Of a stretch of 64,000 nt of DNA, positions 18,280-26,914 are shown one piece after another. The stretch lies in contig NZ_JACCAC010000001.1 of NCBI RefSeq assembly GCF_013409425.1, positions 3,286,001 to 3,350,000 of the forward strand, written 5' to 3'. Made by a program: the position numbers and the translations under genes. This DNA comes from Nocardioides perillae. Its GTDB lineage: Bacteria; Actinomycetota; Actinomycetes; Propionibacteriales; Nocardioidaceae. The stretch's first letter is position 1, and every line of letters starts with the position of its first letter. The notes under the pieces were generated by a model, which saw nothing but the letters and a program-made list of their open reading frames with translations, was not told where the DNA came from and did no database searches.

Positions 18280-18789
18280 ATGACCCAGCACAGCGAGCAG
18301 CAGACCGTCTGGCTGACCCAGGAGGCCCACGACAAGCTGCAGGCCGAGCTCGAGGACCTCAAGGGCCCGAAGCGCCAGGAGGTCATCGAGCGCATCGCGG
18401 CCGCGCGCGACGAGGGCGACCTCAAGGAGAACGGCGGCTACCACGCCGCCCGCGAGGAGCAGGGCCGCCTCGAGGGCCGCATCCTGCAGCTCGAGGACAT
18501 GCTCCGGCGCGCCGAGGTCGGCGAGACCCCCGCCAACGACGGCGTCGTGGAGCCCGGCATGGTCGTCACCTACAAGTTCGTCGGCGACGACGACGACGAC
18601 GAGGCCGAGACCTTCCTCCTCGGCGCCCGCGAGATCGAGGACGGCGGCGACCTCAAGGTCTACTCGCCGCAGTCGCCCATGGGCCAGGCCATCAACGGCG
18701 CGACCAAGGGCGACACCGTGTCCTACGAGGCGCCCAACGGCAAGACCCTCGAGGTCGTCGTGCTGGACGCGGTGCCCTACACCGGCTGA
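18280..18789 (+). CDS. greA: Transcription elongation factor GreA
   Basis: 169 residues, ATG at 18280 with GTCAGGAGCAGGAG upstream. The N-terminal coiled coil carries the tip [16 protein letters not shown], whose Asp and Glu coordinate the catalytic Mg2+ in the RNA polymerase secondary channel; the C-terminal domain includes [14 protein letters not shown]. It rescues backtracked polymerase by transcript cleavage. A stretch of five Asp after FVGDD is unusual. TAGACT at 18150-18155 is a likely -10, giving a leader of roughly 115 nt. Confidence 0.95.
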   Translation: MTQHSEQQTVWLTQEAHDKLQAELEDLKGPKRQEVIERIAAARDEGDLKENGGYHAAREEQGRLEGRILQLEDMLRRAEVGETPANDGVVEPGMVVTYKFVGDDDDDEAETFLLGAREIEDGGDLKVYSPQSPMGQAINGATKGDTVSYEAPNGKTLEVVVLDAVPYTG

Positions 18790-18820
18790 CGTCGCGGCAG
18801 CCCCTGCACCGGCTGACGGC

Positions 18821-20053
18821 TCACTCGACCACCCGGTAGCCGCGCTCGCGGAGCCGGGTGGTCACCGCCTCGGCGTGGGCGGAGCCGCGCGTCTCGAGCT
18901 GGATGCGCACCTCGACCTCGTCGAGGTGCAGCACCGGCGAGATCCGCTCGTGGGCGACGTCCATGACGTTGGCGCCCGACTCGGCCAGCGTGCCGAGCAG
19001 GCCGGCGAGCCCGCCCGGCAGGTCGGGGATGCGCACCCGCAGGAAGAGGTAGCGACCGTCGGCGGCCATGCCGTGGCGGATCACCTTGCCGAGCAGCAGC
19101 GGGTCGACGTTGCCGCCCGAGAGCACCGCCACCGCCGGGGTGCCCCAGCGGTGCGGCTCGTCGAGGAGCGCGGCGACCGCGGCCGCGCCCGCCGGCTCGA
19201 CGACCATCTTGGCGCGCTCGACCAGCGACAGCAGCGCCCGCGAGAGCGACTCCTCCGAGACGGTGACGACCTCGTCCACGCAGCGCAGCGCGGCACGGAA
19301 GGGCACGTCGCCGGGCCGGCCGACGGCGATGCCGTCGGCCATGGTCTTCATGCTGGTGAGCGCCTGCGGCGCCCCACCGGCCAGCGAGGCGGGCCAGGCG
19401 GCGGCCCCCTCGGCCTGGACCCCCACGACGTGCACGTCGGGGCGCAGCGCCTTGATCGCCACCGCCATGCCAGCGACGAGCCCGCCACCACCGGTCGGCA
19501 CCAGCACGGTCTGCACGTCGGGAGCCTGCTCCAGCACCTCGAGCCCGGCGGTGCCCTGCCCGGCGACGACGTCGGCGTGGTCGAAAGGGTGGATGAGCAC
19601 GGCGCCCGTGCGCTCGGAGAAGTCACGCGCGGCCTCGAGCGCCTCGTCGATCCAGCGGCCGTGGAAGACGACCTCCGCGCCGTAGCCGCGGGTCGCCCGC
19701 TCCTTCGGGATCGGGGCGCCCTCCGGCATGAAGACGGTCGCCCGCAGGCCGAGCAGCTGCGCGGCCAGCGCCACGCCCTGGGCGTGGTTGCCGGCCGACG
19801 CGGCGACCACGCCGCGTGCCTTCTCCTCGTCGCTGAGCCGCGACATCCGCAGGTAGGCGCCGCGGATCTTGAAGCTGCCGGTGCGCTGGAGGTTCTCGCA
19901 CTTGAGGCGCACGGGGCCGCCCGCGAGCGCGGAGAGCCAGCGCGACTCCTCCATCGGCGTCGCGATGGCGACGCCCGCGAGCTCCTCGCGCGCGGCGAGC
20001 ACGTCGTCGAGCGACACCTCGGGCACGGCGACGGGGTCGGGCTGGGCGCTCAC
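18821..20053 (-). CDS. ilvA: Threonine ammonia-lyase with ACT domain
   Basis: 410 residues from the GTG at 20053, with GAGGAGGAGC upstream and a 4-nt overlap with the preceding stop. PLP-binding lysine in [12 protein letters not shown]; phosphate loop [26 protein letters not shown]. The C-terminal 80 residues are a single ACT-like domain ([24 protein letters not shown]). Converts threonine to 2-oxobutanoate for isoleucine synthesis. Last gene of metB - mutL - AI-2E - ilvA, which links methionine and isoleucine precursor metabolism, as 2-oxobutanoate is also a product of metB-type enzymes. Confidence 0.93.
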   Translation of the reverse strand: MSAQPDPVAVPEVSLDDVLAAREELAGVAIATPMEESRWLSALAGGPVRLKCENLQRTGSFKIRGAYLRMSRLSDEEKARGVVAASAGNHAQGVALAAQLLGLRATVFMPEGAPIPKERATRGYGAEVVFHGRWIDEALEAARDFSERTGAVLIHPFDHADVVAGQGTAGLEVLEQAPDVQTVLVPTGGGGLVAGMAVAIKALRPDVHVVGVQAEGAAAWPASLAGGAPQALTSMKTMADGIAVGRPGDVPFRAALRCVDEVVTVSEESLSRALLSLVERAKMVVEPAGAAAVAALLDEPHRWGTPAVAVLSGGNVDPLLLGKVIRHGMAADGRYLFLRVRIPDLPGGLAGLLGTLAESGANVMDVAHERISPVLHLDEVEVRIQLETRGSAHAEAVTTRLRERGYRVVE

Positions 20054-21429
20054 TGCTGCTCCTCCTCGCGGGGGTCGACCAGGGGCTCGGGCAGCCCGGC
20101 GGCGCGGGCGGCCTCGACGTCCTCGGGCTCGGGCGGGGGGCCGGGCCGCTCCGCGGCGGGTGGGCCGGGCAGGTCGTTGCGCAGACTGTCCTCGGCGTCG
20201 TCGCCCACCGCCGTGTGGGCGGCGAGGTGCTGGGCCACGGCGTTGCCGGCCGCGACGAGCGGCACGGCGACCAGCGCCCCCGCGACGCCGGCCACGAGGA
20301 TGCCGCAGGCGATCGCGATGATCACCCCGAGCGGGTGCACCGAGACGAAGCGGCCCATGAGGAAGGGCTGCAGGACGTGGCTCTCGAGCTGCTGGACCAG
20401 CACCACGCCGCCGAGCATGAGCAGCGCGGTCACCGGGCCCTGGTCGACCAGGGCCACCAGCACAGCGACGCCGCCGGCGAGGGTCGCGCCGATGAGGGGG
20501 ACGAACGCGCCGAGGAAGACCAGCACGCCCAGGGCGAGCACGAGGGGCACCCCGAGCAGGGCCGCGACCACCACCACGCCCACGGCGTCGACCAGCGCCA
20601 CCAGCACGGTGGCCCGCACGAACTGGGTCAGCGAGATCCACGCCACCTGGCCCGAGCTGTCGAGCCGCTCCCGGGCCGCACGGGGCGCGAGGCGCACGCA
20701 CCAGGCCCAGATGCGCGCGCCGTCGGCGAGGAAGAAGAAGACGGAGAAGAGCACGATGAACAAGCCGGCGACGACGTGGCCCAGCGCGCTGCCGAGCTGG
20801 GTGACCGACGACATCGCGCTGCCGTCGTCGACCGAGGCCGTGATGGAGCGCTGCACCTGCTCGAGGTAGCCGTTGATCTGGGAGTCGCTGGCGTCGAGCG
20901 GGCCGGTCTTCAGCCAGGTGCGCACCTGCTCGAGCCCGGCGACGACCTGGTTGGCCAGGTCGGTGAACCCCTGGGCGACCTGCTGGCCCACGAAGGTCAG
21001 CATGGCGGCGACGACGGCGATCCCGAGCGCGACCACCAGGCCGGCGGCGAGGCCGCGCGGCACCCCGACGAGGCGCAGCCGCTCCGCGAGGGGGCTCGCC
21101 AGCGCGGCGAGCAGCAGGGCGATCGCGACCGGCAGGGTGACCACCGCGAAGTAGGCGAGCAGCCACAGCAGCGCCAGCAGGGCGGCGCCGATCACCAGCG
21201 CCCGCCAGGCCCAGGCCGCGACCAGGTCGACGGCCCACGGCACCTGCGCACGGTCGAAGTTGGAGCGCCCGCCGCGCACCGCGAGGGCGCGCAGGTCGGC
21301 GGCCCGCTCGGCCTCGCGCTCGGCGCGCCGCTCGGCCCGCAGGACCGCCCACTGGGCAGCGAGCTGCTGGGTGATGCGCTCGGAGAGCCGCTCCTCCTCC
21401 CGCTCGCGTCGGGGCTCGGGCGGGGTCAC
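20050..21429 (-). CDS. AI-2E family transporter, copy 2
   Basis: 459 residues from the GTG at 21429, overlapping the preceding stop by 4 nt. A long charged N-terminal helix (Arg/Glu repeats to about residue 55) precedes eight membrane segments; the large loop (DLANQVVAGLEQVRTWLKTG) and the family motifs FLADGARIWAW and FVRATVLVALVDAVGV are present. The C-terminal 65 residues are an acidic, Pro-rich tail. Sits inside an amino-acid operon, so a metabolite exporter is possible, but no substrate is evident. Confidence 0.85.
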   Translation of the reverse strand: MTPPEPRREREEERLSERITQQLAAQWAVLRAERRAEREAERAADLRALAVRGGRSNFDRAQVPWAVDLVAAWAWRALVIGAALLALLWLLAYFAVVTLPVAIALLLAALASPLAERLRLVGVPRGLAAGLVVALGIAVVAAMLTFVGQQVAQGFTDLANQVVAGLEQVRTWLKTGPLDASDSQINGYLEQVQRSITASVDDGSAMSSVTQLGSALGHVVAGLFIVLFSVFFFLADGARIWAWCVRLAPRAARERLDSSGQVAWISLTQFVRATVLVALVDAVGVVVVAALLGVPLVLALGVLVFLGAFVPLIGATLAGGVAVLVALVDQGPVTALLMLGGVVLVQQLESHVLQPFLMGRFVSVHPLGVIIAIACGILVAGVAGALVAVPLVAAGNAVAQHLAAHTAVGDDAEDSLRNDLPGPPAAERPGPPPEPEDVEAARAAGLPEPLVDPREEEQQ

Positions 21430-22883
21430 GAGGCCACCGCGACGGCGGCGAGCCGCGACACCAGGGCGTACGCCGCGTCCGGACGGAGGTCGCGCAGCAG
21501 CCCGGCCGCGGCGAGCAGCGAGACCTCGTCCACGACCACGCGCGCCTCGCGCGGCAGCTGCCAGCCGGCGCCACCACCCGCGTCGGGCCCGACCGAGCCG
21601 GCGAGGACGCGGCCGGCGACGCCGGGACGGCCGTGGCGCAGGGCACCTCCGGAGGCGACCACGAGGCGCACCTCGCGCAGGTCGGTGCCCGAGCGCTCGA
21701 CGACCCGGCCACCGGGGCCCACCACCACCCGGGCCCGGCCGGCGTGGCGGCGCAGCGCCTCGCCGACGGCCGCGCGGGCCAGCGCCTCCTCGTCGTCGGC
21801 GTCGGCCGGGGTGGTCGGCAGGAAGCCGGGGTCGTCCTGCCGGACCTGCGCGGCGTCGGCGAGGCGGTCGACGGCGTGCGGACCGCCCGCGACCGCCGCG
21901 ACCGTGGTGGGCGCCGACCAGCGCATGCCGAGGTCGCCCTCGACCGTGCGAGCGACGGCGGTCGTGCCGGCGACGTCGCGGGAGAGCCCGTCGACGCCGG
22001 AGAAGGCGGTGTCGGGGTCCGGCTCGACCACCGAGTGGACGTCGGTGGTGGCCCCGCCGACGTCGACGACGACCACGTCGCCGACGCCCGGCCTGTCCGG
22101 GCCGGCCCCTCGGGCCAGCAGCTCGACGCCCCCCAGCACGAGGTCCGGCGTGGCGCCGCGGACCATGGCGGCGAAGGCGGGCGAGCGCGAGAGGCCCTTG
22201 CCGCCGATGACGTGACGCAGGAAGACCTCGCGCACGGCGGCGCGGGCGCCCTCGGGCGCGAGCCGGCCGATGCGGGGGACGACGTTGGGGGCCACGACGT
22301 GAGGTACCCCGCCGGCCTCGAGCACGCCCTGCACCTCGGGCACCGCCTCCGCGTTGCCGGCCACCACCACCGGGCCGGTCCAGCCGGCGGCCACGAGCGC
22401 CGTCGCCGCCTCGACGAGGACCGCCCGGTTGCCGCCGTCGGTGCCGCCGGTCAGCAGCACCACGTCGGCCCGGGCGGCCGCCAGCTCGGCGGGCAGCGCG
22501 GCGAGGCCCGCGGGCGCCCCGGCCGCGACCACGCACACGACCGCTCCCCCGCTGCTCAGCGCGACCCGCCGCCCGGCCTCGGCGGTGACCAGCTGCTCGC
22601 CGCCGACGACGGCGATGCGCAGCCCGCCGCCGGCCGACGAGCAAGCGAGGGCGGGGGCGGTGGTGGCCCGGGCATCGGCCTCGGCGAGCGACGCCACGCA
22701 GGCGGCGTACCCGTCGAGGACGTCGGTCGACACCGTCGTGCGGTGCTCGGCGCTCGCGACGACGGTGGCGCCGCCCGGCGCGTCGAGGTCGACGAGCAGG
22801 GCCTTGGTGAAGGTGGAGCCGACGTCGGCGCAGACGACGAGCCCCTCGAGCCGGGCCGGGGGTCGGTCGTCAGCCGAGGGCAC
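21426..22883 (-). CDS. MutL-like (glutamate mutase L / GlmL) ASKHA ATPase family protein
   Basis: 485 residues; the start at 22883 overlaps the metB stop by 14 nt. Actin-like ATPase phosphate loops are visible: VCADVGSTFTKALLVDL near the start, VVVDVGGATTDVHSVVEPD in the middle, and glycine-rich adenosine motifs such as LTGGTDGGNRAV and VVASGGALRHGRPG. Such proteins are reactivases or chaperones of B12-dependent aminomutases in clostridia. No mutase gene is in this window, so its partner must lie elsewhere or it has another role. The tight coupling to metB and ilvA is notable. Confidence 0.85.
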   Translation of the reverse strand: MPSADDRPPARLEGLVVCADVGSTFTKALLVDLDAPGGATVVASAEHRTTVSTDVLDGYAACVASLAEADARATTAPALACSSAGGGLRIAVVGGEQLVTAEAGRRVALSSGGAVVCVVAAGAPAGLAALPAELAAARADVVLLTGGTDGGNRAVLVEAATALVAAGWTGPVVVAGNAEAVPEVQGVLEAGGVPHVVAPNVVPRIGRLAPEGARAAVREVFLRHVIGGKGLSRSPAFAAMVRGATPDLVLGGVELLARGAGPDRPGVGDVVVVDVGGATTDVHSVVEPDPDTAFSGVDGLSRDVAGTTAVARTVEGDLGMRWSAPTTVAAVAGGPHAVDRLADAAQVRQDDPGFLPTTPADADDEEALARAAVGEALRRHAGRARVVVGPGGRVVERSGTDLREVRLVVASGGALRHGRPGVAGRVLAGSVGPDAGGGAGWQLPREARVVVDEVSLLAAAGLLRDLRPDAAYALVSRLAAVAVAS

Positions 22884-24039
22884 GGTCGAGGTCCGCGAGC
22901 AGGTCGTCGACGGTCTCGATGCCGACGCTGAGGCGGACCAGGTCGGCGGGCACCTCGAGGTCGGTGCCGGCCACGCTGGCGTGGGTCATGCGGCCCGGGT
23001 GCTCGATGAGCGACTCGATGCCGCCGAGCGACTCGGCCAGGGTGAAGACCTGCGCCCGCTCGCAGACCGCGAGCGCCTGCTGCTCGCCGCCGGCGACGCG
23101 GAAGGAGACCATGCCGCCGAAGCGCTTCATCTGCTTCGCCGCGACCGCGTGGCCGGGGTGGTCCTCGAGGCCGGGGTAGACGACCTGGCTGACCCGGTCG
23201 TCGGCGGCGAGGAAGTCCACGATGCGCTCGGCGTTGTCGCAGTGGCGCTCCATGCGCACGGCCAGCGTCTTGAGCCCGCGGTGGGTGAGGAAGGAGTCGA
23301 AGGGTCCCGGCACGGCGCCCATCGCGTTCTGGTGGAACGCGAGGCGCTCGGCGACCTCGAGGTCGCGCACGACCAGCGCCCCGCCGACGACGTCGCTGTG
23401 CCCCCCGACGTACTTCGTCGTCGAGTGGACCACGACATCGGCGCCGAGGGTGAGCGGCTGCTGGAGGTAGGGCGAGGCGAAGGTGTTGTCGACGACCAGG
23501 AGCGCGCCGGCGTCGTGGGCCACCGCGGCGAGTGCCTCGACGTCGCCGACGTTGAGCAGCGGGTTGGTCGGCGTCTCGACCCACACGAGCCGGGTCTCGC
23601 CGGGGCGGATCGCGGCGCGCACCGCGTCGACGTCGGAGACCGCTGCCGGGCTGTGCGCCAGGCCCCAGACCTGCTCGACCTTGTCGAAGAGCCGGAAGGT
23701 CCCGCCGTACGCGTCGTCGGGGATGACCGCGTGCTCCCCGGGGCGGCACAGCGCGCGCACGAGCGCGTCCTCGGCGGCGAGGCCGGAGGCGAAGGCGAAG
23801 GCGCGCTCGCCCTCCTCGAGCGCGGCGAGCGCGCCCTCGAGGGCGGTGCGCGTGGGGTTGGCGGAGCGGGAGTACTCGTAGCCGCCGCGCAGTCCGCCGA
23901 CGCCGTCCTGCTTGTAGGTCGACGTGGCGTAGATCGGGGCGATCACGGCCCCGGTGGTCGGGTCCGGCTCGTAGCCCGCGTGGATCGCACGCGTCTCGAA
24001 ACCGGCCTTGCTCGTGTGGTCAGCGCTGTGGGCGGTCAC
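22870..24039 (-). CDS. metB: Cystathionine gamma-synthase / PLP-dependent trans-sulfuration enzyme
   Basis: 389 residues from a GTG at 24039; TACGCT 6 nt upstream suggests a leaderless start. PLP lysine in HSTTKYVGGHSD; the YEYSRSANPTRTALE and NPLLNVGDVEALA motifs; conserved GLKTLAVRM. It joins O-acyl-homoserine and cysteine to cystathionine; the cystathionine gamma-lyase or homocysteine-forming reactions are hard to separate by sequence. First gene of an operon with no room for a riboswitch: only 108 bases separate it from the divergent msrA. Confidence 0.9.
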   Translation of the reverse strand: MTAHSADHTSKAGFETRAIHAGYEPDPTTGAVIAPIYATSTYKQDGVGGLRGGYEYSRSANPTRTALEGALAALEEGERAFAFASGLAAEDALVRALCRPGEHAVIPDDAYGGTFRLFDKVEQVWGLAHSPAAVSDVDAVRAAIRPGETRLVWVETPTNPLLNVGDVEALAAVAHDAGALLVVDNTFASPYLQQPLTLGADVVVHSTTKYVGGHSDVVGGALVVRDLEVAERLAFHQNAMGAVPGPFDSFLTHRGLKTLAVRMERHCDNAERIVDFLAADDRVSQVVYPGLEDHPGHAVAAKQMKRFGGMVSFRVAGGEQQALAVCERAQVFTLAESLGGIESLIEHPGRMTHASVAGTDLEVPADLVRLSVGIETVDDLLADLDRALG

Positions 24040-24147
24040 GTGGCGAGCGTAGACCCGCGCGGGCCCGTCGCGGCCAGCGGGAAGGCCGCGGCGCCTTGGT
24101 GCGTTGAGCAGACTGGGGACGCCCGTACCCCGGTGAGGAGCCACCCT

Positions 24148-24798
24148 GTGTTCAACCGCCACAAGACCACCCTGCCCGCCCCCGAGGAGGCGCTCCCCGG
24201 CCGCGAGGACCGCTGGTTCGCCCTGGCCGAGCGCCACCGCGTGCTCGACGCGCCGGTGGTCACCGACGAGGTCCCCGACGGCCTCGAGGTCGCGCTCTTC
24301 GGGCTCGGCTGCTTCTGGGGTGCCGAGGAGGTCTACTGGCAGAAGCCCGGTGTCTGGTCGACCTCCGTGGGCTACGCCGGCGGCCACACGCCGCACCCCT
24401 CCTACGAGGAGGTCTGCAGCGGCCGCACCGGCCACACCGAGGCGGTCCGGGTGGTCTTCGACCCGGCCGTGGTCTCCTACGCCGACCTGGTCAAGGTGTT
24501 CTTCGAGGTCCACGACCCGACGCAGGGCATGCGCCAGGGCAACGACGTCGGCACGCAGTACCGCTCCGCGATCTACTGGACCACCCCCGAGCAGGAGCGC
24601 GTCGCCCGCGAGCTCACCGACGTGTACGCCGCGGAGCTGCGCCGCCGCCGGCTCGGCGAGGTCACCACCGAGATCCGACCCGCCAGCGAGACGCCGTACT
24701 ACTACGCCGAGGACGCCCACCAGCAGTACCTCGCAAAGCACGTAAATGGCTATCGGTGCCACGCCAACACCGGGGTGCGGTTCCCCGGCACGGCCTGA
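24148..24798 (+). CDS. msrA: Peptide-methionine (S)-S-oxide reductase, 3' end supplied by the integrated element
   Basis: 216 residues from the GTG at 24148, with GAGGAG upstream. Catalytic motif FGLGCFWGAEEVYWQ, then GYAGGHTPHPSYEEVCSGRTGH and the YRSAIYW motif are normal for MsrA. The last 26 codons are of foreign origin: from about 24,735 the DNA differs from the chromosomal version preserved at 46,772-46,849, and includes AAA, GTA and AAT codons that are rare here. The protein end changes from NPFGYRCHANTG...FPETA to HVNGYRCHANTG...FPGTA, so the reading frame and length are conserved. Reduces methionine-S-sulfoxide. Confidence 0.93.
   Translation: MFNRHKTTLPAPEEALPGREDRWFALAERHRVLDAPVVTDEVPDGLEVALFGLGCFWGAEEVYWQKPGVWSTSVGYAGGHTPHPSYEEVCSGRTGHTEAVRVVFDPAVVSYADLVKVFFEVHDPTQGMRQGNDVGTQYRSAIYWTTPEQERVARELTDVYAAELRRRRLGEVTTEIRPASETPYYYAEDAHQQYLAKHVNGYRCHANTGVRFPGTA
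24720..24734. other. Left attachment-site core (attL) in msrA
   Basis: The 15 bases CCAGCAGTACCTCGC are repeated exactly at 46,771-46,785, in the same orientation, 22,051 bases away. To the left the sequence continues as normal msrA; to the right it diverges from the chromosomal copy (8 mismatches in the next 16 bases) before converging again in a second shared 17-base block at 24,757-24,773. The crossover dinucleotide of the serine integrase most likely lies in the first block. Confidence 0.75.
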
Positions 24799-24860
24799 GC
24801 GGGATTGACCTGTCGGCCCGGGCGTCCCGGAAGCCACGCGACGAACGGTGCCGACACAGG

Positions 24861-24897
24861 TTGACTCCCTCGCCGTGTTCAGCGCTATCATCGCGCT
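24861..24897 (+). promoter_or_regulatory. Promoter and candidate ArsR-family operator
   Basis: TTGACT (24,861-24,866) and TATCAT (24,886-24,891) with a long 19-base spacer precede the ATG at 24,898 by 6 nt, so transcription should be leaderless. The -10 lies inside an inverted repeat AGCGC-N7-GCGCT (24,881-24,897), a natural place for repressor binding. The long spacer would suit a metal-regulated promoter. The role of the dyad is inferred. Confidence 0.5.
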
Positions 24898-25275
24898 ATG
24901 GCGATGGAAGAGATGACGAGGGCAACCTCAGGGGGCCTCGACGAGACCGCAGCAGCGCGAGCAGCGGCCTGCCTGTTCCGGGGCATGGGCGATCCGTCCC
25001 GGGTCGCGATCTTGCAGCACCTGCTGCTGGGTGAGCACACCGTGAGCGAGCTGACCAAGCACCTCGGGTTGGCGCAGTCGACCGTCTCGAAGCACCTGGC
25101 CTGCCTGCGGGACTGCGGCCTGGTGGACTCGCGGCCTGTCGGGCGCTCGTCGGTGTTCTCGCTGACGCACCGCGGTGCCGTGCTCAAGGTGCTCGCGGCC
25201 GCGGAGGAGCTGCTGGCCGCGACCGGCGACGCAGTCACGTTGTGCCGCGTCCACGGGGTGGGAGCCGAGAAGTGA
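24898..25275 (+). CDS. ArsR/SmtB family metal sensor, CmtR-like
   Basis: 125 residues, ATG at 24,898. Winged-helix pattern: GDPSRVAILQHLLLGEHTVSEL, recognition helix AQSTVSKHLACLRDCGLV, wing VGRSSVFSLT. Cys69 and Cys73 in the recognition helix and Cys116 near the C-terminus match in kind and spacing the Cys57/Cys61/Cys102 cadmium-lead site of mycobacterial CmtR. Its stop overlaps the start of the first CDF gene (GTGA), so it controls a metal-efflux operon; Cd, Pb or Zn are candidates. Confidence 0.88.
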   Translation: MAMEEMTRATSGGLDETAAARAAACLFRGMGDPSRVAILQHLLLGEHTVSELTKHLGLAQSTVSKHLACLRDCGLVDSRPVGRSSVFSLTHRGAVLKVLAAAEELLAATGDAVTLCRVHGVGAEK

Positions 25276-25997
25276 GCGCCGATCTCGGGACGCCGACCGG
25301 CAATCTGGATGCGGGCAGGCGACGCCAGCTCGGTCGCCGGGCGCAGCTGCTCGCGGGTGCCTCGGTCACGTGGAACGTGGTCGAGGCCGTCATCGCCATC
25401 ACTGCTGGCGTGGTCGCCGGGTCGATCGCGCTGATCGGCTTCGGGTTGGACTCGGTCGTCGAGGTCAGCAGCGGCCTGATCATCCTGTGGCAGTTCCGCC
25501 ACCCCCTACCGGAGTCGCGCGAGCAGACCGCCCTGCGGTTGATGGCGGTCTCGTTCTTCGCGCTAGCGCTGTACGTCGGCTTCGAGTCCGTGCGCGCGCT
25601 CGTCACGGGCGCCGACCCGGACTCCTCGCCGGTCGGCATCGTCCTGGCGTCGCTCTCGCTCGTGGTGATGCCCTTCCTGTCCTGGGCCCAGCGACGCACC
25701 GGTCGCGAGCTCGGCTCCAACGCGGTCGTCGCGGACTCCACCCAGACGCTGCTGTGCACCTACTTGTCCGCAGTGTTGCTGGCGGGTCTGCTGCTCAACG
25801 CCACCCTGGGCTGGAGCTGGGCCGACCCGATCGCCGGTCTGATCATCGCCGCGGTGGCGGTCAAGGAGGGCCGTGAGGCATGGCGTGGCGACGGGTGCTG
25901 CTCGCCGGCCTCCGGTGGCGTCGTCGAGCGAGACCCGTGCGCCGATGGCTGCTGCCAGCGCGGGACCCCTGCCGCTCCCGGCCAGGAGTCCCACTGA
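25272..25997 (+). CDS. Cation diffusion facilitator-like transporter with Cys-rich tail
   Basis: 241 residues from the GTG at 25,272, overlapping the arsR stop. Six hydrophobic segments; the second holds GFGLDSVVEVSSG and the fifth NAVVADSTQTLLCTY, positions where canonical CDFs have the Asp/His metal site, here with Asp and Glu and no His. No long C-terminal cytoplasmic domain; instead a 35-residue tail with two CC pairs (GCCSP and GCCQRG) that may bind soft metal. Predicted efflux of Cd, Zn or a similar ion under CmtR-like control. Confidence 0.82.
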   Translation: MSADLGTPTGNLDAGRRRQLGRRAQLLAGASVTWNVVEAVIAITAGVVAGSIALIGFGLDSVVEVSSGLIILWQFRHPLPESREQTALRLMAVSFFALALYVGFESVRALVTGADPDSSPVGIVLASLSLVVMPFLSWAQRRTGRELGSNAVVADSTQTLLCTYLSAVLLAGLLLNATLGWSWADPIAGLIIAAVAVKEGREAWRGDGCCSPASGGVVERDPCADGCCQRGTPAAPGQESH

Positions 25998-26914
25998 TGG
26001 GCACCGGCCACGGACACGGTCACGGCGTGCCCCGAGGCCATGCAGGCGGGCGCCACCGCAGGCGACTGGCCATCACGTTCACCCTCGTCGCCACGTTCTT
26101 CGTCGTCGAGCTCGTGGCCGGCCTGCTGTCGGATTCCCTGGCGCTGATCTCGGACGCTGGCCACATGCTGGCCGACGTGGTGGCCCTCGGGACAGCCTTG
26201 GTGGCCACCAGGATCGCGGTCCGACCAGACAAGACCGGCCGGCGCACGTACGGCTCTTACCGAGCCGAGGTCTTCGCCTCGGGCCTGACCGTGCTGATCA
26301 TGGTGGGCGTCGCCGTGTACGTGGTGGTCGAGGCGGTCGGTCGCCTCGGCCAGCAGACCGAGGTCCAGACAGGCGCGATGCTCGTGGTCGGCCTGATCGG
26401 CCTCGTGATCAACGTCGTCTCCATGGTGCTGCTCCGACGGGGCGCAACGGAGTCCATCAACGTCAAGGGCGCCTACTTCGAGGTGGTTGCCGACGCCGCC
26501 GGCAGTGTCGGGGTCATCGCCGCCGGACTGCTCGTCCTGTGGACCGGTCAGACCTGGTGGGACACGGCGGTGGCGTTCGCCATCGGTGTCTTCGTCGCGG
26601 TGCGCGCGGTCGTGTTAGGTCGACAGGTGCTCGCCGTCCTCGGGCAACACGTCCCGCGCGAGGTGGAGCTCGCGCAGGTGGTCGCCGACCTCGACGCCGT
26701 CGCCGGTGTCGGCGGCGTCCACGACCTGCACGTGTGGACGCTCACCTCCGGGATGAACGTGGCAACGGCCCATCTCGTGGTCCAGGACGCCGAGTGCGCA
26801 CAGTCCGTGCTGACCGAGGCACAGGCCCTGCTGTCCTCCCGACACCGGATCGAGCACGCCACCCTCCAGGTGGAAGTAGTCGCGGGAGCCCAGTGCCATG
26901 AACTCGGTTGGTGA
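25997..26914 (+). CDS. Cation diffusion facilitator, ZitB/CzcD type
   Basis: 305 residues, ATG at 25,997 sharing one base with the preceding stop (TGATG). His-rich head GTGHGHGHGVPRGH, then six membrane segments. TM2 SLALISDAGHMLADVVAL carries the HxxxD site; TM5 has FEVVADAAGSVGV with Asp retained but the usual His replaced. The cytoplasmic domain includes VHDLHVWTLTSG and metal-binding His near the end. Exports Zn2+ or Cd2+ in exchange for protons. Third gene of the metal-responsive operon. Confidence 0.9.
   Translation: MGTGHGHGHGVPRGHAGGRHRRRLAITFTLVATFFVVELVAGLLSDSLALISDAGHMLADVVALGTALVATRIAVRPDKTGRRTYGSYRAEVFASGLTVLIMVGVAVYVVVEAVGRLGQQTEVQTGAMLVVGLIGLVINVVSMVLLRRGATESINVKGAYFEVVADAAGSVGVIAAGLLVLWTGQTWWDTAVAFAIGVFVAVRAVVLGRQVLAVLGQHVPREVELAQVVADLDAVAGVGGVHDLHVWTLTSGMNVATAHLVVQDAECAQSVLTEAQALLSSRHRIEHATLQVEVVAGAQCHELGW

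Noticed and set aside
18875..22931. Several long plus-strand frames opposite ilvA, the AI-2E exporter, mutL and metB
   Set aside because: All lie antisense to genes with clear catalytic motifs and have no motif of their own.
24040..24147. SAM or cobalamin riboswitch before metB
   Set aside because: Only 108 bases separate the divergent metB and msrA starts, and metB has a -10 box 6 nt before its start, leaving no leader.
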